NCBI GenBank assembly: GCA_964602415.1
Contig: CAZRQL010000001.1
Location: forward strand, 124,001-188,000
DNA from: CAZRQL01 sp964602415
GTDB lineage: Bacteria; Bacteroidota; Bacteroidia; Cytophagales; Flammeovirgaceae
Direction of reading: 5' to 3'
DNA length: 64,000 nucleotides
The position numbers and the translations under genes were made by a program. Under the pieces are notes generated by a model, which was not told where the DNA came from, ran no database searches, and saw only the letters and a list, made by a program, of their open reading frames with translations. Below, piece by piece: positions 9,255 to 17,720 of the stretch (position 1 is the stretch's first letter; each line of letters opens with the position of its first letter).

Positions 9255-9287
9255 CAAAGATAAGAGCGTTTTAGCAAAAAAATGCAA
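9255..9287 (-). promoter_or_regulatory. Promoter of the J-domain/ktrA/ftsY operon
   Basis: On the minus strand TTG (9287-9285), a 22-base spacer and TATCTTTG (9262-9255) match the Bacteroidota consensus. The -7 element is 15 bases before the ATG at 9240. Confidence 0.7.
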
Positions 9288-9366
9288 TTTAATACACGGC
9301 GGCGTTTGTCTTTTTCTATATTTTTTATGATGAGAATAAAAAAAACGAGAATTAAATACTGAGTAC

Positions 9367-9398
9367 TTGTAAGTTTTTTGAGAATTTGTGTATATTTG
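9367..9398 (+). promoter_or_regulatory. Promoter of the SpoIIE-type phosphatase gene
   Basis: TTG (9367-9369), 21-base spacer, TATATTTG (9391-9398). The predicted transcription start is about 15 bases before the ATG at 9418. Confidence 0.7.
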
Positions 9399-9417
9399 TG
9401 GATGAAAACTAAAAACG

Positions 9418-12147
9418 ATGATTTCCTATCGTCTCTACAAGCTACTCGCTATTAAATATTTGGCTCTGTACGCGCTGCTTTCTTTTTTTATTTTACCAGT
9501 GCAAGCGCAAAAATCTCGTTGTCACGGAGTGGTACAGGACGAGTATGGAAATAAAATATCCGGTGCAAAAATTATTCTGGAGTCCATCTATACAGACACA
9601 ACTGATCAGTATGGGGAGTTTTCTATCCTTATCTCCAGAGAAGTGGGTACTCCAACCGTGAAAGTAATTTATCCATGCCACACAGTCAAAAAATCGATTG
9701 CCAGCGATTTGGATAATATAGAGGTTGTCATTCGAAAAATCTGTCATCCTCTATTCGGCAAAGTGATTGACGCTGCCGGTAAACCATTGGCTGCTCATAG
9801 AATACAAATAAAGAATTTAGAGCCAATTAGAGATACTGTTACCGACTCAAAGGGGAGATTCAATTTTTTACTTCCCGCTCAAGCCCCAATTAGCGATGCG
9901 CTTGGTTTCTTTGTGCAAGGAACTCCAATAGCGGCAAAAAATCTAAAGTTCAATGCAAATAACACCGAGGTAGTCGTTACTTACGCCAACGGCAGCCTTG
10001 AAGTTCAAAAAAATCCTTCTAACGCACTACCTGAACCCTCAGAACTTGAGAGTCAATACAATGAAGCCGTGAAAACAATCGTACTTCTTGATTCTGCGGG
10101 CAAATCCCTTATTACCAATGAAAAAGCCCATATAGACGGCTACATCTATGAAATTGACAAAACAGGCAAAATTGTCATTAAAGAAAACGAAGTAAAATTT
10201 GACTGTATTTTTTTTGTTGAAGGGTATGAAGTTGTTTCGCGGCCTTACGACCCCAAAACGATGACACTTACCGTTACGGTTAAGCCAATTAAAGAAATTT
10301 TGGCCATCCAAGAAGAACTTAAATCCAACAAAGACCCTTTGGTGCAAAAAGTAGCCGAAGACGTAAGTAAAACGATTAATTTATTGGAAGTACAAAAGCA
10401 AAAATTAACTGAAGAATCACAGGAATTGACACGAAGACTTGAAAAAACAGAAGCTCAACTTAGAGACGCTGAAATTACCCCACAACAAGCCATCAAACTC
10501 AGAGAACTCATTGCGATTTTGAGAGACAAAATCATCCAAAATGGAGTCCAACTCGAAAAACTGCAAGACGAGAATCAGCGCATTCTCAACAATATGCAGC
10601 AATCCATTAACAAAAGTGTTGAGGAAACGCGTGAGCTCATAAAAGAAATTGATATAAAAGATAAAGACAATAAAACCCTGCGCTACGAACTGACGATTGC
10701 AATTGTTTCGGCTGTTCTGTTGGTGATAGCTGCTGCTTATTTGGTCATATTTAGCTCTAAACTCCGAAAGCAGAGAAATGAAATAGCCCTAGCACGCAAA
10801 GAGTTGGAAGAAAACTATTTGGCTTTAGATCAGAAAAATAAAGAGATTCAACAGGCTTATTTTAACATTAAAAAACTCAGTGAAATCGGACAGAATATCA
10901 CTTCAATTTTGACCTTTACGGAGCTCAACAAAGAGATGTATAAGAATGTGAACTCTTTGATTGAGGCACCTATTTTTGGTATAGGGATTGTCAACGAATT
11001 TGAGGAAAAAATTGAATTTGAAGATTTTGTAGAAAATGGCGAAGTCAACAGCTATTTTGCAATGTCCATCGAAAACGATGACAACTTTTTGGCACTTTGT
11101 TTTAAACACAAGCGGCAAATAATAGTCAACGACATTGAGAAAGAATACGCAATTTATTTTCCTCAAAAGAACGGATACGCCAAAAGCACAGACCCGCAAT
11201 CGCTCATATTTATGCCATTGATTATTGATAATCAGGCAGTTGGTGTGGTTACTTTGCAAAATTTCCGCAAGAATGCTTACATTAACGTAGATCCCAATAT
11301 TTTGGTCTCTCTCACTACCTATATAGCCGTAGCTTTTGACAATTCGAGAGCCTATGAGTTGGTAAAAGCAAAAAATCGCCAAATCACCGATTCAATCCGT
11401 TACGCACAAACCATCCAGACCACCATCCTTCCTGATAAAGAACTGCTTAATGACATTTATTCAGAAAACTTTATTCTTTTCAAACCTAAAGATATTGTTT
11501 CGGGGGATTATTACTGGTTTTATCATTCGCTTGAAAATCCTGACGTTAGCTTTATTGTGTTGGCAGATTGTACAGGGCACGGGGTACCCGGTGCCTTTAT
11601 GTCCATGATAGGCATTAATGCCTTGCAAAAAATAGTAGTGGCCGAGAAAACAACAAATACGGGTCAAATTTTAGATAAAATGACGCTTGAGGTACACAAA
11701 ATCCTCAGGCAAGATGAAAAAATTAACACCGATGGGGTGGATTTGGTCATTTGCAGGATAGAAAACAAAGGCGAAGGGAACTTTTTGCTTGAAGTCTCAG
11801 GTGCAAGGCGACCCCTTTATATTGTCAGAAAAGGCAATAGAGAACTTGAAGAAATTAAAGGAGACCGTCGTTCGGTAGGTGGCATCATCAAGTCAGGCTA
11901 CAATTTCTCCTTTACCCAAAGGCAACTTTCTAAAGGAGATTCATTGTACCTGTGTACGGACGGTTTTGCCGACCAGAACAGCCGCGACTTTGTTAAATTT
12001 CGCTCCGATTATCTTAAAGAAGTCCTATTAGAGAACTCAACTTTGCCGATGCTAGAGCAGCAAAAGGTACTTGAATCACTGCTTGCCAATGCTTTGCAGC
12101 ATGCCGAACAAAGAGACGATATTTCAATTATTGGGATCAAACTCTAA
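9418..12147 (+). CDS. Membrane-anchored SpoIIE/PP2C-type phosphatase with GAF domain
   Basis: The 909-residue protein has a signal peptide ending near VQAQ, carboxypeptidase-regulatory-like beta-sandwich repeats over about residues 35-290, a long coiled coil near 295-420, one membrane helix near 425-447, a second coiled coil, a GAF domain near 485-640 and a C-terminal SpoIIE phosphatase. The catalytic signature ADCTGHGVPGAFM is near residue 716 and a second metal-binding motif (LCTDGF) follows. Such enzymes dephosphorylate serine residues, typically on anti-sigma-factor antagonists. The outside beta-sandwich part suggests sensing of an envelope or extracellular ligand. No STAS or anti-sigma gene is adjacent, so the target is unknown. 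rnhB follows after ten bases. Confidence 0.88.
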   Translation: MISYRLYKLLAIKYLALYALLSFFILPVQAQKSRCHGVVQDEYGNKISGAKIILESIYTDTTDQYGEFSILISREVGTPTVKVIYPCHTVKKSIASDLDNIEVVIRKICHPLFGKVIDAAGKPLAAHRIQIKNLEPIRDTVTDSKGRFNFLLPAQAPISDALGFFVQGTPIAAKNLKFNANNTEVVVTYANGSLEVQKNPSNALPEPSELESQYNEAVKTIVLLDSAGKSLITNEKAHIDGYIYEIDKTGKIVIKENEVKFDCIFFVEGYEVVSRPYDPKTMTLTVTVKPIKEILAIQEELKSNKDPLVQKVAEDVSKTINLLEVQKQKLTEESQELTRRLEKTEAQLRDAEITPQQAIKLRELIAILRDKIIQNGVQLEKLQDENQRILNNMQQSINKSVEETRELIKEIDIKDKDNKTLRYELTIAIVSAVLLVIAAAYLVIFSSKLRKQRNEIALARKELEENYLALDQKNKEIQQAYFNIKKLSEIGQNITSILTFTELNKEMYKNVNSLIEAPIFGIGIVNEFEEKIEFEDFVENGEVNSYFAMSIENDDNFLALCFKHKRQIIVNDIEKEYAIYFPQKNGYAKSTDPQSLIFMPLIIDNQAVGVVTLQNFRKNAYINVDPNILVSLTTYIAVAFDNSRAYELVKAKNRQITDSIRYAQTIQTTILPDKELLNDIYSENFILFKPKDIVSGDYYWFYHSLENPDVSFIVLADCTGHGVPGAFMSMIGINALQKIVVAEKTTNTGQILDKMTLEVHKILRQDEKINTDGVDLVICRIENKGEGNFLLEVSGARRPLYIVRKGNRELEEIKGDRRSVGGIIKSGYNFSFTQRQLSKGDSLYLCTDGFADQNSRDFVKFRSDYLKEVLLENSTLPMLEQQKVLESLLANALQHAEQRDDISIIGIKL

Positions 12148-12157
12148 CGTTTTTGTT

Positions 12158-12748
12158 ATGCTCAAGTTTTGTCATGCCCATGCGATAGTAGAAGCAGGGG
12201 TTGATGAGGTGGGGAGAGGTTGTTTGGCGGGACCGGTAGTAGCGGCTGCCGTTGTACTTTTTGAGCCATTGCCAGTGCAAGATTCCAAGCAACTTTCAGC
12301 CAAAACCCGCGAAGAACTAAAAAAACTCATCGTAGATAAAGCCGCATGCTACGGGGTCGGGTGGGCTACCCCAACCGAAATAGATCAGATTAATATACTA
12401 AACGCCAGTTTTTTGGCCATGCACCGCGCCATTAAAAAACTCAAACTCAAGCCTGAGTTGTTGCTCATCGACGGCAATCGGTTTAAGCCTTTTCCACCAA
12501 TCAACCACCTATGTATCGTCAAAGGAGACAGTAAATATCAATCAATTGCTGCCGCCTCTATCATAGCCAAAACATGGAGAGACCGCTACATGGCAAGGCT
12601 TGCGAAGACCTATCCGTATTACGGGTGGGAGCATAATTTTGGCTATCCTACGGTTGCGCACCGTCAAGCCATTGAGCAACACGGTTTAACCATCCACCAC
12701 AGAAAAACGTTTAAATTCCAACCCTCATCACAAGCGACCTTGTTTTAA
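12158..12748 (+). CDS. rnhB: Ribonuclease HII
   Basis: I start this gene at the ATG at 12158, ten bases after the preceding stop, giving 196 residues; a longer in-frame start at 12071 would lie inside the phosphatase gene. The active-site acidic residues are all visible: Asp16 and Glu17 in DEVGRG, Asp105 in LIDGN and Asp142 in WRDRYM, with AAASIIAK between them. RNase HII cuts RNA at RNA-DNA junctions and starts ribonucleotide excision repair. The gene converges with the helix-hairpin-helix gene with only seven bases between the stops. Confidence 0.96.
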   Translation: MLKFCHAHAIVEAGVDEVGRGCLAGPVVAAAVVLFEPLPVQDSKQLSAKTREELKKLIVDKAACYGVGWATPTEIDQINILNASFLAMHRAIKKLKLKPELLLIDGNRFKPFPPINHLCIVKGDSKYQSIAAASIIAKTWRDRYMARLAKTYPYYGWEHNFGYPTVAHRQAIEQHGLTIHHRKTFKFQPSSQATLF

Positions 12749-12755
12749 GATTACC

Positions 12756-13649
12756 TCAATCAAACAAAAGGTAAGGAGCGATTTTTCGGATGGTAACAGA
12801 GTCTAAAGCGTACAGTTTTTTTAGGTCTTCGATTGATTTGAACCGTCCATGATTTTCGCGGTAGGCAACTAAGGCTTTGGCTCGCTTGAAGCCCAAGTAT
12901 GGATGGGGTCTCAGTGTAGATGTGTCGGCAGAGTTGATGGGAATTTTTTTGATAAGAGCGGGGTTCAAAGTTGTTTTGGCTTTTAGATTTTCAATCACTT
13001 CGGGGCTGTTTTTCAAGGAATAAACCTCCAAAAGTTGAGAGTAGTCGTAATAGCCGCCCAATTTTTCGCGGTAAGCAACGATGGCCGCCGCTCTTTTGCT
13101 TGCGATGCCTCTTACTCCAATCAATTGCGTGGTATCGGCTGTGTTGAGTTCAAAAACTGCTCTGGTTTGCTGTGCTATTGGTTGGGTTTTATTTGGAGAG
13201 AAAGACTGTTTTTCAGCGATTTGTATAAAAGGCTCTAATTGAGTGTAGAGTGGCTCAGGAAAGCCGTATATTTTTTTCAAATCTTCTTTTTTTCGGAAGA
13301 CCCCGTTTTTTGAACGAAATTTTTCGATTCTCTCTGCCAGCCATTTGGGCATGCCCAAACTCATCATTTCATCCAAACTGACTTGGTTGGGATTGAAATC
13401 AAAGAGTTGATTTTTGTTGATGGTATCAGAGCGATAATGACCGGGTTGTGAGGTTGTTTCAAAATCCTTTGCCGAATCAAGCCAAGCCATGAGTTTGTCG
13501 TGGTGGTCTTCATGTACAGCCGGCTTTTTGAGAGAAAGTCCTGTTTTTAAGGCAACCAACAAAACAAATACTGCCATAAACCCAATGAATTGATGGGTAT
13601 GAACGCCATAATAGGCTTGGAGTTTTCTTAGTTGTTTGTCAATTTTCAT
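12756..13649 (-). CDS. Membrane-anchored helix-hairpin-helix (ComEA-like) protein with three HhH units
   Basis: The 297-residue protein has one N-terminal membrane helix near residues 21-38 and then three ComEA-type helix-hairpin-helix units of about 60 residues: one opening with FDFNPN, one with FELNTADTTQL and one with IPINSADTSTL. Each contains the pair of helices and the YREKLGG- or YRENHGR-like turn expected for non-specific DNA backbone binding. ComEA is the periplasmic DNA receptor of natural transformation, but many Bacteroidota carry such proteins next to unrelated genes, and no comEC is present here. Translation is probably coupled to surA, whose stop lies one base upstream of this ATG. 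Confidence 0.82.
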   Translation of the reverse strand: MKIDKQLRKLQAYYGVHTHQFIGFMAVFVLLVALKTGLSLKKPAVHEDHHDKLMAWLDSAKDFETTSQPGHYRSDTINKNQLFDFNPNQVSLDEMMSLGMPKWLAERIEKFRSKNGVFRKKEDLKKIYGFPEPLYTQLEPFIQIAEKQSFSPNKTQPIAQQTRAVFELNTADTTQLIGVRGIASKRAAAIVAYREKLGGYYDYSQLLEVYSLKNSPEVIENLKAKTTLNPALIKKIPINSADTSTLRPHPYLGFKRAKALVAYRENHGRFKSIEDLKKLYALDSVTIRKIAPYLLFD

Positions 13650-13650
13650 T

Positions 13651-14973
13651 TCAGATGCCTTTCAAGATATTGCAGTTTTCAAAATCAGGCTCTATTTCGA
13701 TAAAAACTTCTTTGACAGCTTTTTTAATCCATTTTTCGATAGCCTCCGATTTTCTGGAGTTGGCGGCGGCGGCGGAGATTTTTTGATAGTCGTCTTTGAG
13801 ATTGGCATAGTGAGGCAAAACGTGTTTTTTGAGATAAAAAACCCTGAGTCCTTCTCTGCCGTCTTCGCCCCTAAATCTAATAGGCTGTGTAACCTCGCCT
13901 ACTTTCATTTGGTCTATGGTAAAAAATATGGCGGGATCCATTTCTTCAGTCGATATCGTACTTTCTCCCGATTGGTCGCGCATGATGCCTCCGTAAGGTT
14001 TGGTGGCTTTGTCGTCGGAGTGCAGCATGGCTATACGCTCGAAACTGGCTGAGTCTGACTTGATAACTCTAATGAGACTGTCTAAAAAATTTTGTGCTTG
14101 CCGAAAATCACTGGCACTGGGGCGCGGTTTAATCAAAATATGGCGGCATCGGAATCGGTTGCCCAAGCGTTGGGTGAGTTGTATCAGGTGAATGCCAAAC
14201 TCTGACTGCACGGGTTCGGAGAGCTCACCTTGGGCAAGTCTAAGCGCAGTGGCCTCAAATTCAGGTACAAAATCTCCTCTTCCTTGCCAACCTAAGTCGC
14301 CACCCTGTTTGGCAGAACCCAAGTCTTCGGAAAACTTTTTTGCCAATTCTCCAAAATCTTCACCTTTCTGTATGCGGCTTTTTAGCTCATAGAGCACATT
14401 TTTAATCCTTTGCACCTCTTCAGCATTGGCTTTAGGGTATTTGACCAACACGCCTACCGACACTTCCGCCGGCAAAAAAGGCAGACTATCAGTGGGGATT
14501 TTGGCGAAGTACTTTCTGACCTCAGCCGGGGTAATTTTGATATCTTTTGTGATTTCGCGTTGTACTTTTTCCAATGTCATTTGCTCGCGCACTTGTTGGC
14601 GAAGCTCATCTCGAAGTTGTTGGGGCGTGCGTTGCAGTACCTTGACCATATTTTCCACCCCACCATAAGCCCGCTCAAAATAGTCAAACCTGCGGGTCAT
14701 TTCTTGCTCAACAGCACTTTCTTCTATCAATATGGAGTCTATTTCGGCCTTGGCATACATGACTTTGTTGAAAACCAATTGCTTAAAAACTTCGCAGCGG
14801 CCTGCATCTCCCGGCGGCAATATATTTTCTTCTTTGAGCCTGATGATGGCTTGTTCCAAATCAGATTGTAGCACAATATGTCCGTTTACTTTGGCTACAA
14901 TTCTATCAACAACAGCTTGTTGGGCAAAGCCCCAAATCGGCAACAACCACAACAAAAAGACCGCCTTATTCAT
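13651..14973 (-). CDS. surA: Periplasmic peptidyl-prolyl isomerase SurA
   Basis: The ATG at 14973 gives 440 residues with a signal peptide ending near WGFAQ. A SurA N-terminal chaperone region follows (VAKVNGHIVLQSDLEQ), then two parvulin-type PPIC domains: one around residues 170-280 with LGWQGRGDFVPEFE, and one from about 280 to 385 beginning RCRHILIKPR. SurA escorts unfolded beta-barrel proteins across the periplasm to the BAM complex. The gene is followed after one base by the HhH protein gene. A TTG three bases further upstream is in frame but the ATG places the signal peptide better. Confidence 0.92.
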   Translation of the reverse strand: MNKAVFLLWLLPIWGFAQQAVVDRIVAKVNGHIVLQSDLEQAIIRLKEENILPPGDAGRCEVFKQLVFNKVMYAKAEIDSILIEESAVEQEMTRRFDYFERAYGGVENMVKVLQRTPQQLRDELRQQVREQMTLEKVQREITKDIKITPAEVRKYFAKIPTDSLPFLPAEVSVGVLVKYPKANAEEVQRIKNVLYELKSRIQKGEDFGELAKKFSEDLGSAKQGGDLGWQGRGDFVPEFEATALRLAQGELSEPVQSEFGIHLIQLTQRLGNRFRCRHILIKPRPSASDFRQAQNFLDSLIRVIKSDSASFERIAMLHSDDKATKPYGGIMRDQSGESTISTEEMDPAIFFTIDQMKVGEVTQPIRFRGEDGREGLRVFYLKKHVLPHYANLKDDYQKISAAAANSRKSEAIEKWIKKAVKEVFIEIEPDFENCNILKGI

Positions 14974-15043
14974 CAATATTTTTTTATTCAGTACGCAAAT
15001 TTGGATTTATTGCGACAAAGTCACAAACCCATTCTCCATATTG

Positions 15044-15733
15044 TCAGAATTCTACGATGAGCCAGTTTACCCAGTGGTGGCTGATTTGGGCAACTGAGCC
15101 ATCATTGCGAAAGTTTTGGCGGTTCATGTACCCGGTTTGGAAAATGATTTTTTTACGTGCAACCCCTACGGTCAAATTGCGTCGGTGCTGGTCAAGGTAG
15201 TGCGTTTTTCCGCCTTGGTTGAGAAGAATCTCTCCACCCAGAGCCGCAAAAAGTTTATCTTTTGCGCTGATATTAAAGAGATTGTATCGCCATGTGAATT
15301 GCACTCTAAAACGGTGGTTGAAATCGAACTCATCATCTTGGACAATTCCGGCTGCTACTTTTTCCCTAAATCGGGCTTCATAGCGCAGCCGCAGTTGTGT
15401 TTGATTTTTGTCGTTGATTCGATAAATCCAAAACCACTGCGCCCAAGGCCGCCATTCTTGCCTTTTGAGTTGTTTTTTGCCATCGGGAAGCCAGAGGTGA
15501 GCCAGTCCTACGGTAAGTCTGCCGTATTTTAGCTCATGCGTGTAGCCTGTTCTAAGCACCAAAAAACTCTCAGGGACATAGTGAAAATCGTTCCACCATA
15601 GTGATTTTTTGCCCATCCTTGTTTGGGTCATCAGTCCAATCCATACTTGGGTTTGCTCCTTTGTTTGTGCTGAAAGCCAGTTGCTTAAAGATATAAGCAG
15701 CCACAGAGTGCACAGTTTTTGTGTTACTCTCAT
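15044..15733 (-). CDS. DUF2490 outer-membrane protein
   Basis: This 229-residue protein has a signal peptide (cut near LSAQ) and alternating hydrophobic/polar strands throughout, ending with an aromatic residue (VEF) as beta-barrel proteins do. The phrases VWIGLMTQ, LRLRYEARF and FNHRFRVQF match the DUF2490 family of Bacteroidota, whose function is unknown. A TAAATTTG element ends four bases before the ATG, so the mRNA may be nearly leaderless. It is divergent from the symporter gene. Confidence 0.75.
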   Translation of the reverse strand: MRVTQKLCTLWLLISLSNWLSAQTKEQTQVWIGLMTQTRMGKKSLWWNDFHYVPESFLVLRTGYTHELKYGRLTVGLAHLWLPDGKKQLKRQEWRPWAQWFWIYRINDKNQTQLRLRYEARFREKVAAGIVQDDEFDFNHRFRVQFTWRYNLFNISAKDKLFAALGGEILLNQGGKTHYLDQHRRNLTVGVARKKIIFQTGYMNRQNFRNDGSVAQISHHWVNWLIVEF

Positions 15734-15737
15734 GTTA

Positions 15738-15745
15738 CAAATTTA
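15738..15745 (-). promoter_or_regulatory. -7 element for the DUF2490 gene
   Basis: TAAATTTG on the minus strand (15745-15738) ends four bases before the ATG at 15733. I see no convincing -33 element. Confidence 0.45.
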
Positions 15746-15755
15746 GGCATTGAGA

Positions 15756-15763
15756 TACCTTTG
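15756..15763 (+). promoter_or_regulatory. -7 element for the symporter gene
   Basis: TACCTTTG on the plus strand, back-to-back with the DUF2490 element. It implies transcription starting near 15769 and supports the ATG at 15791 over the TTG at 15773. Confidence 0.45.
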
Positions 15764-15790
15764 GCTTTATAGTTGTCTGATATTTTTTTG

Positions 15791-17164
15791 ATGTTGATTT
15801 TTTTGGTTTTATCTTACTTACTGCTAACCATTTTTATCGGTTATCGCGCTTCCGCTTCGGTCAAAAATGTGGATGATTTTATCTTTGCCGGGCGCAGTCT
15901 TCCTCTTTATTTGTCCACTCCGGCTCTTTTTGCCACTTGGTTTGGGGCTGAGACAGTACTGGGGGCATCGGCTGAGTTTGCTCACTTGGGCATAAGAGGC
16001 ATTATAGAAGAACCGCTGGGGGCAGCACTTTGTTTGGTGTTGCTGGGAGTATTTTTTGCCAAACGGTTTTATGGGTTGGGTTATACGACTTTTGGAGATT
16101 TTTATCGGGAAAAATACGGCAAATGGGCTGAGTTGATTTCGGCTTTGTTGATAGCCAGTTCTTATTTTGGATGGATAGCGGCGCAGTTTGTGGCTTTGGG
16201 TGTGGTCTTGCAGGGTGTGTTGGGGATTGGCCAGGTAAGTGGGGTGGTATTGGGGGCTTTGGTGGTGTTGGTCTATACTTACGTTGGGGGGATGTGGGCA
16301 ATTTCGGTTACTGATTTTATGCAGACCGTTATCATCATCGTAGGTCTTGCGGTGGTTTGTTATTTTACAGTTTCGGCGGCAGGAGGCTTGGAGCAGGTTA
16401 TTTTTTCTCAGCGCGACGGTTTTTTTGATTTGAGGCCACAAAGGGGGTATTTTTGGGAGTATGTAGCGGCATGGATAACCATAGGACTGGGTTCTCTACC
16501 TCAACAAGATGTTTATCAGAGGGTTGTTGCTTGCAAAACGCAAAATGTAGCGGTGGCTTCGGCTTATTTGGGCGCGTTGGTGTATCTATTGATTTCTATT
16601 TTGCCGCTTTTGGCGGCCTTGGGGGCAAAGATGGCCTATCCTGAGTTGGTGGGCGAGGACTTGCAGACTTTGATTCCTGCTGTGGTGGGAAAGCATTTTG
16701 GTATTGGGGTTCAGGCCTTGTTTTTTGGGGCTTTGATTTCTGCCATCATGAGCACTGCAAGCGGGGCATCCTTGGCGGCGGCTACCGTTTTGGCTGAAAA
16801 CATAGTCAAGCCTATGCTAACTATTCAAAACCAGAAATTTATGTTGGGGGTGGTGCGTATTTGCCTTGTTGCGATAGTCCTGATTTCGGTTTTGATGGCT
16901 ATCTCCGGGCATAGCATCGTGGAGCTTGCGGCCAGTTCTTCGGCCTTTAGTCTGGTGTCTCTTTTTGTGCCGCTGGTGTTGGGGATGGCTTTGCACAAGG
17001 TGTACGCTTTGTCGGGTCTGCTTTCGATGGTTTTGGGCTTGTTGGCATGGTTGTTGCCGATTTGGGGGGATTTTCCTTCTGTGATTGCGGGGCTGGGCAT
17101 TAGTTTGTTGGGTTTTGTGCTGGGGCAGGTGTTAACAAGCAAAAAACTGGGTTTCAAAGGCTAA
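15791..17164 (+). CDS. Sodium:solute symporter (SSS family)
   Basis: The ATG at 15791 gives 457 residues; a TTG at 15773 would add six residues but lies almost on the predicted transcription start. The protein has about thirteen hydrophobic helices and family hallmarks near the N-terminus: VDDFIFAGRSLP, then TPALFATWFGAETVLG, then GYTTFGDFYREKYG. This is the LeuT-fold sodium/solute symporter family (PutP, SGLT). The substrate cannot be read from sequence. The gene is monocistronic and ends inside a terminator hairpin, with its TAA in the loop. Confidence 0.88.
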   Translation: MLIFLVLSYLLLTIFIGYRASASVKNVDDFIFAGRSLPLYLSTPALFATWFGAETVLGASAEFAHLGIRGIIEEPLGAALCLVLLGVFFAKRFYGLGYTTFGDFYREKYGKWAELISALLIASSYFGWIAAQFVALGVVLQGVLGIGQVSGVVLGALVVLVYTYVGGMWAISVTDFMQTVIIIVGLAVVCYFTVSAAGGLEQVIFSQRDGFFDLRPQRGYFWEYVAAWITIGLGSLPQQDVYQRVVACKTQNVAVASAYLGALVYLLISILPLLAALGAKMAYPELVGEDLQTLIPAVVGKHFGIGVQALFFGALISAIMSTASGASLAAATVLAENIVKPMLTIQNQKFMLGVVRICLVAIVLISVLMAISGHSIVELAASSSAFSLVSLFVPLVLGMALHKVYALSGLLSMVLGLLAWLLPIWGDFPSVIAGLGISLLGFVLGQVLTSKKLGFKG

Positions 17165-17182
17165 ATTTGAAACTCAGTTTTT
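17142..17182. terminator. Bidirectional terminator overlapping the symporter stop codon
   Basis: A 17-bp stem (17142-17158 with 17166-17182, one G-T pair) carries a 7-base loop that contains the symporter's TAA. It is A-rich on one arm and T-rich on the other, so it can serve the symporter and the convergent ferritin/DUF6607 operon. Confidence 0.8.
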
Positions 17183-17204
17183 CGTTTGACCCTAAAATAC
17201 AAAG

Positions 17205-17720
17205 TTATTTCTCTCCTTTGTTTTGATTGGCGGCGTTGAATCGCTCAAGTTCTTTATCTATGTAGTAGAGTGTTTGAGGTCCTTCACCTATGAGTGTGAT
17301 GCGGTCTAAAATACTCATTGCTTGGGCTTCTTCTTCTCTTTGTTCCATTAGATACCATTGTAAAAAATTAAGGGTCAAGTAGTCGTGTTCGGTGTAACAG
17401 AGTTCGACCAATTTTAAAATGGCGGCGGTTACCCGCTTTTCTGCTTCGTAGGCTTTTTGAAATACCTCTATGACATTTCCAAATTCTATCTGAGGCTGTG
17501 CGATGGAGGGAGTGATGGCGTGTGCGTTGCATTCGGCCACATAATCGTACAGTTTGAGCATGTGCATGCGCTCTTCCTCTGATTGGCGGCGCAAAAAGGC
17601 TGCACAGCCCTTCATGCTTCTGGTTTCGCACCAAGCCGACATAGCCAAATAACCCGATGAAGAGATGGCCTCAATGGAGATTTGTGCATTGAGTGCCGCG
17701 ATCATTTTTTCACTAATCAT
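17205..17720 (-). CDS. Bacterial non-heme ferritin
   Basis: This 171-residue four-helix protein matches the FtnA type. Ferroxidase ligands fall at the same numbers as in the Escherichia coli protein: Glu17, Glu50, His53, Glu94, Glu126, Gln127 and Glu130. No heme-binding methionine typical of bacterioferritin is evident. Ferritin oxidises Fe(II) and stores iron in the cytoplasm. The start codon lies inside the end of the DUF6607 gene (eight-base overlap), so the two are probably co-translated. Confidence 0.94.
   Translation of the reverse strand: MISEKMIAALNAQISIEAISSSGYLAMSAWCETRSMKGCAAFLRRQSEEERMHMLKLYDYVAECNAHAITPSIAQPQIEFGNVIEVFQKAYEAEKRVTAAILKLVELCYTEHDYLTLNFLQWYLMEQREEEAQAMSILDRITLIGEGPQTLYYIDKELERFNAANQNKGEK

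Noticed and set aside
10857..11382. Open frames on the minus strand in the phosphatase gene
   Set aside because: They lack family features and are shadows of the plus-strand coding sequence.
12071..12157. Longer N-terminus for RNase HII
   Set aside because: It would lie inside the phosphatase gene and adds residues not seen in the family; the ATG at 12158 gives the normal length.
15824..16441. 205-codon open frame on the minus strand inside the symporter gene
   Set aside because: Its translation is low-complexity (Pro, Lys, His, Gln) without domains, and it mirrors the codon bias of the membrane protein on the other strand.
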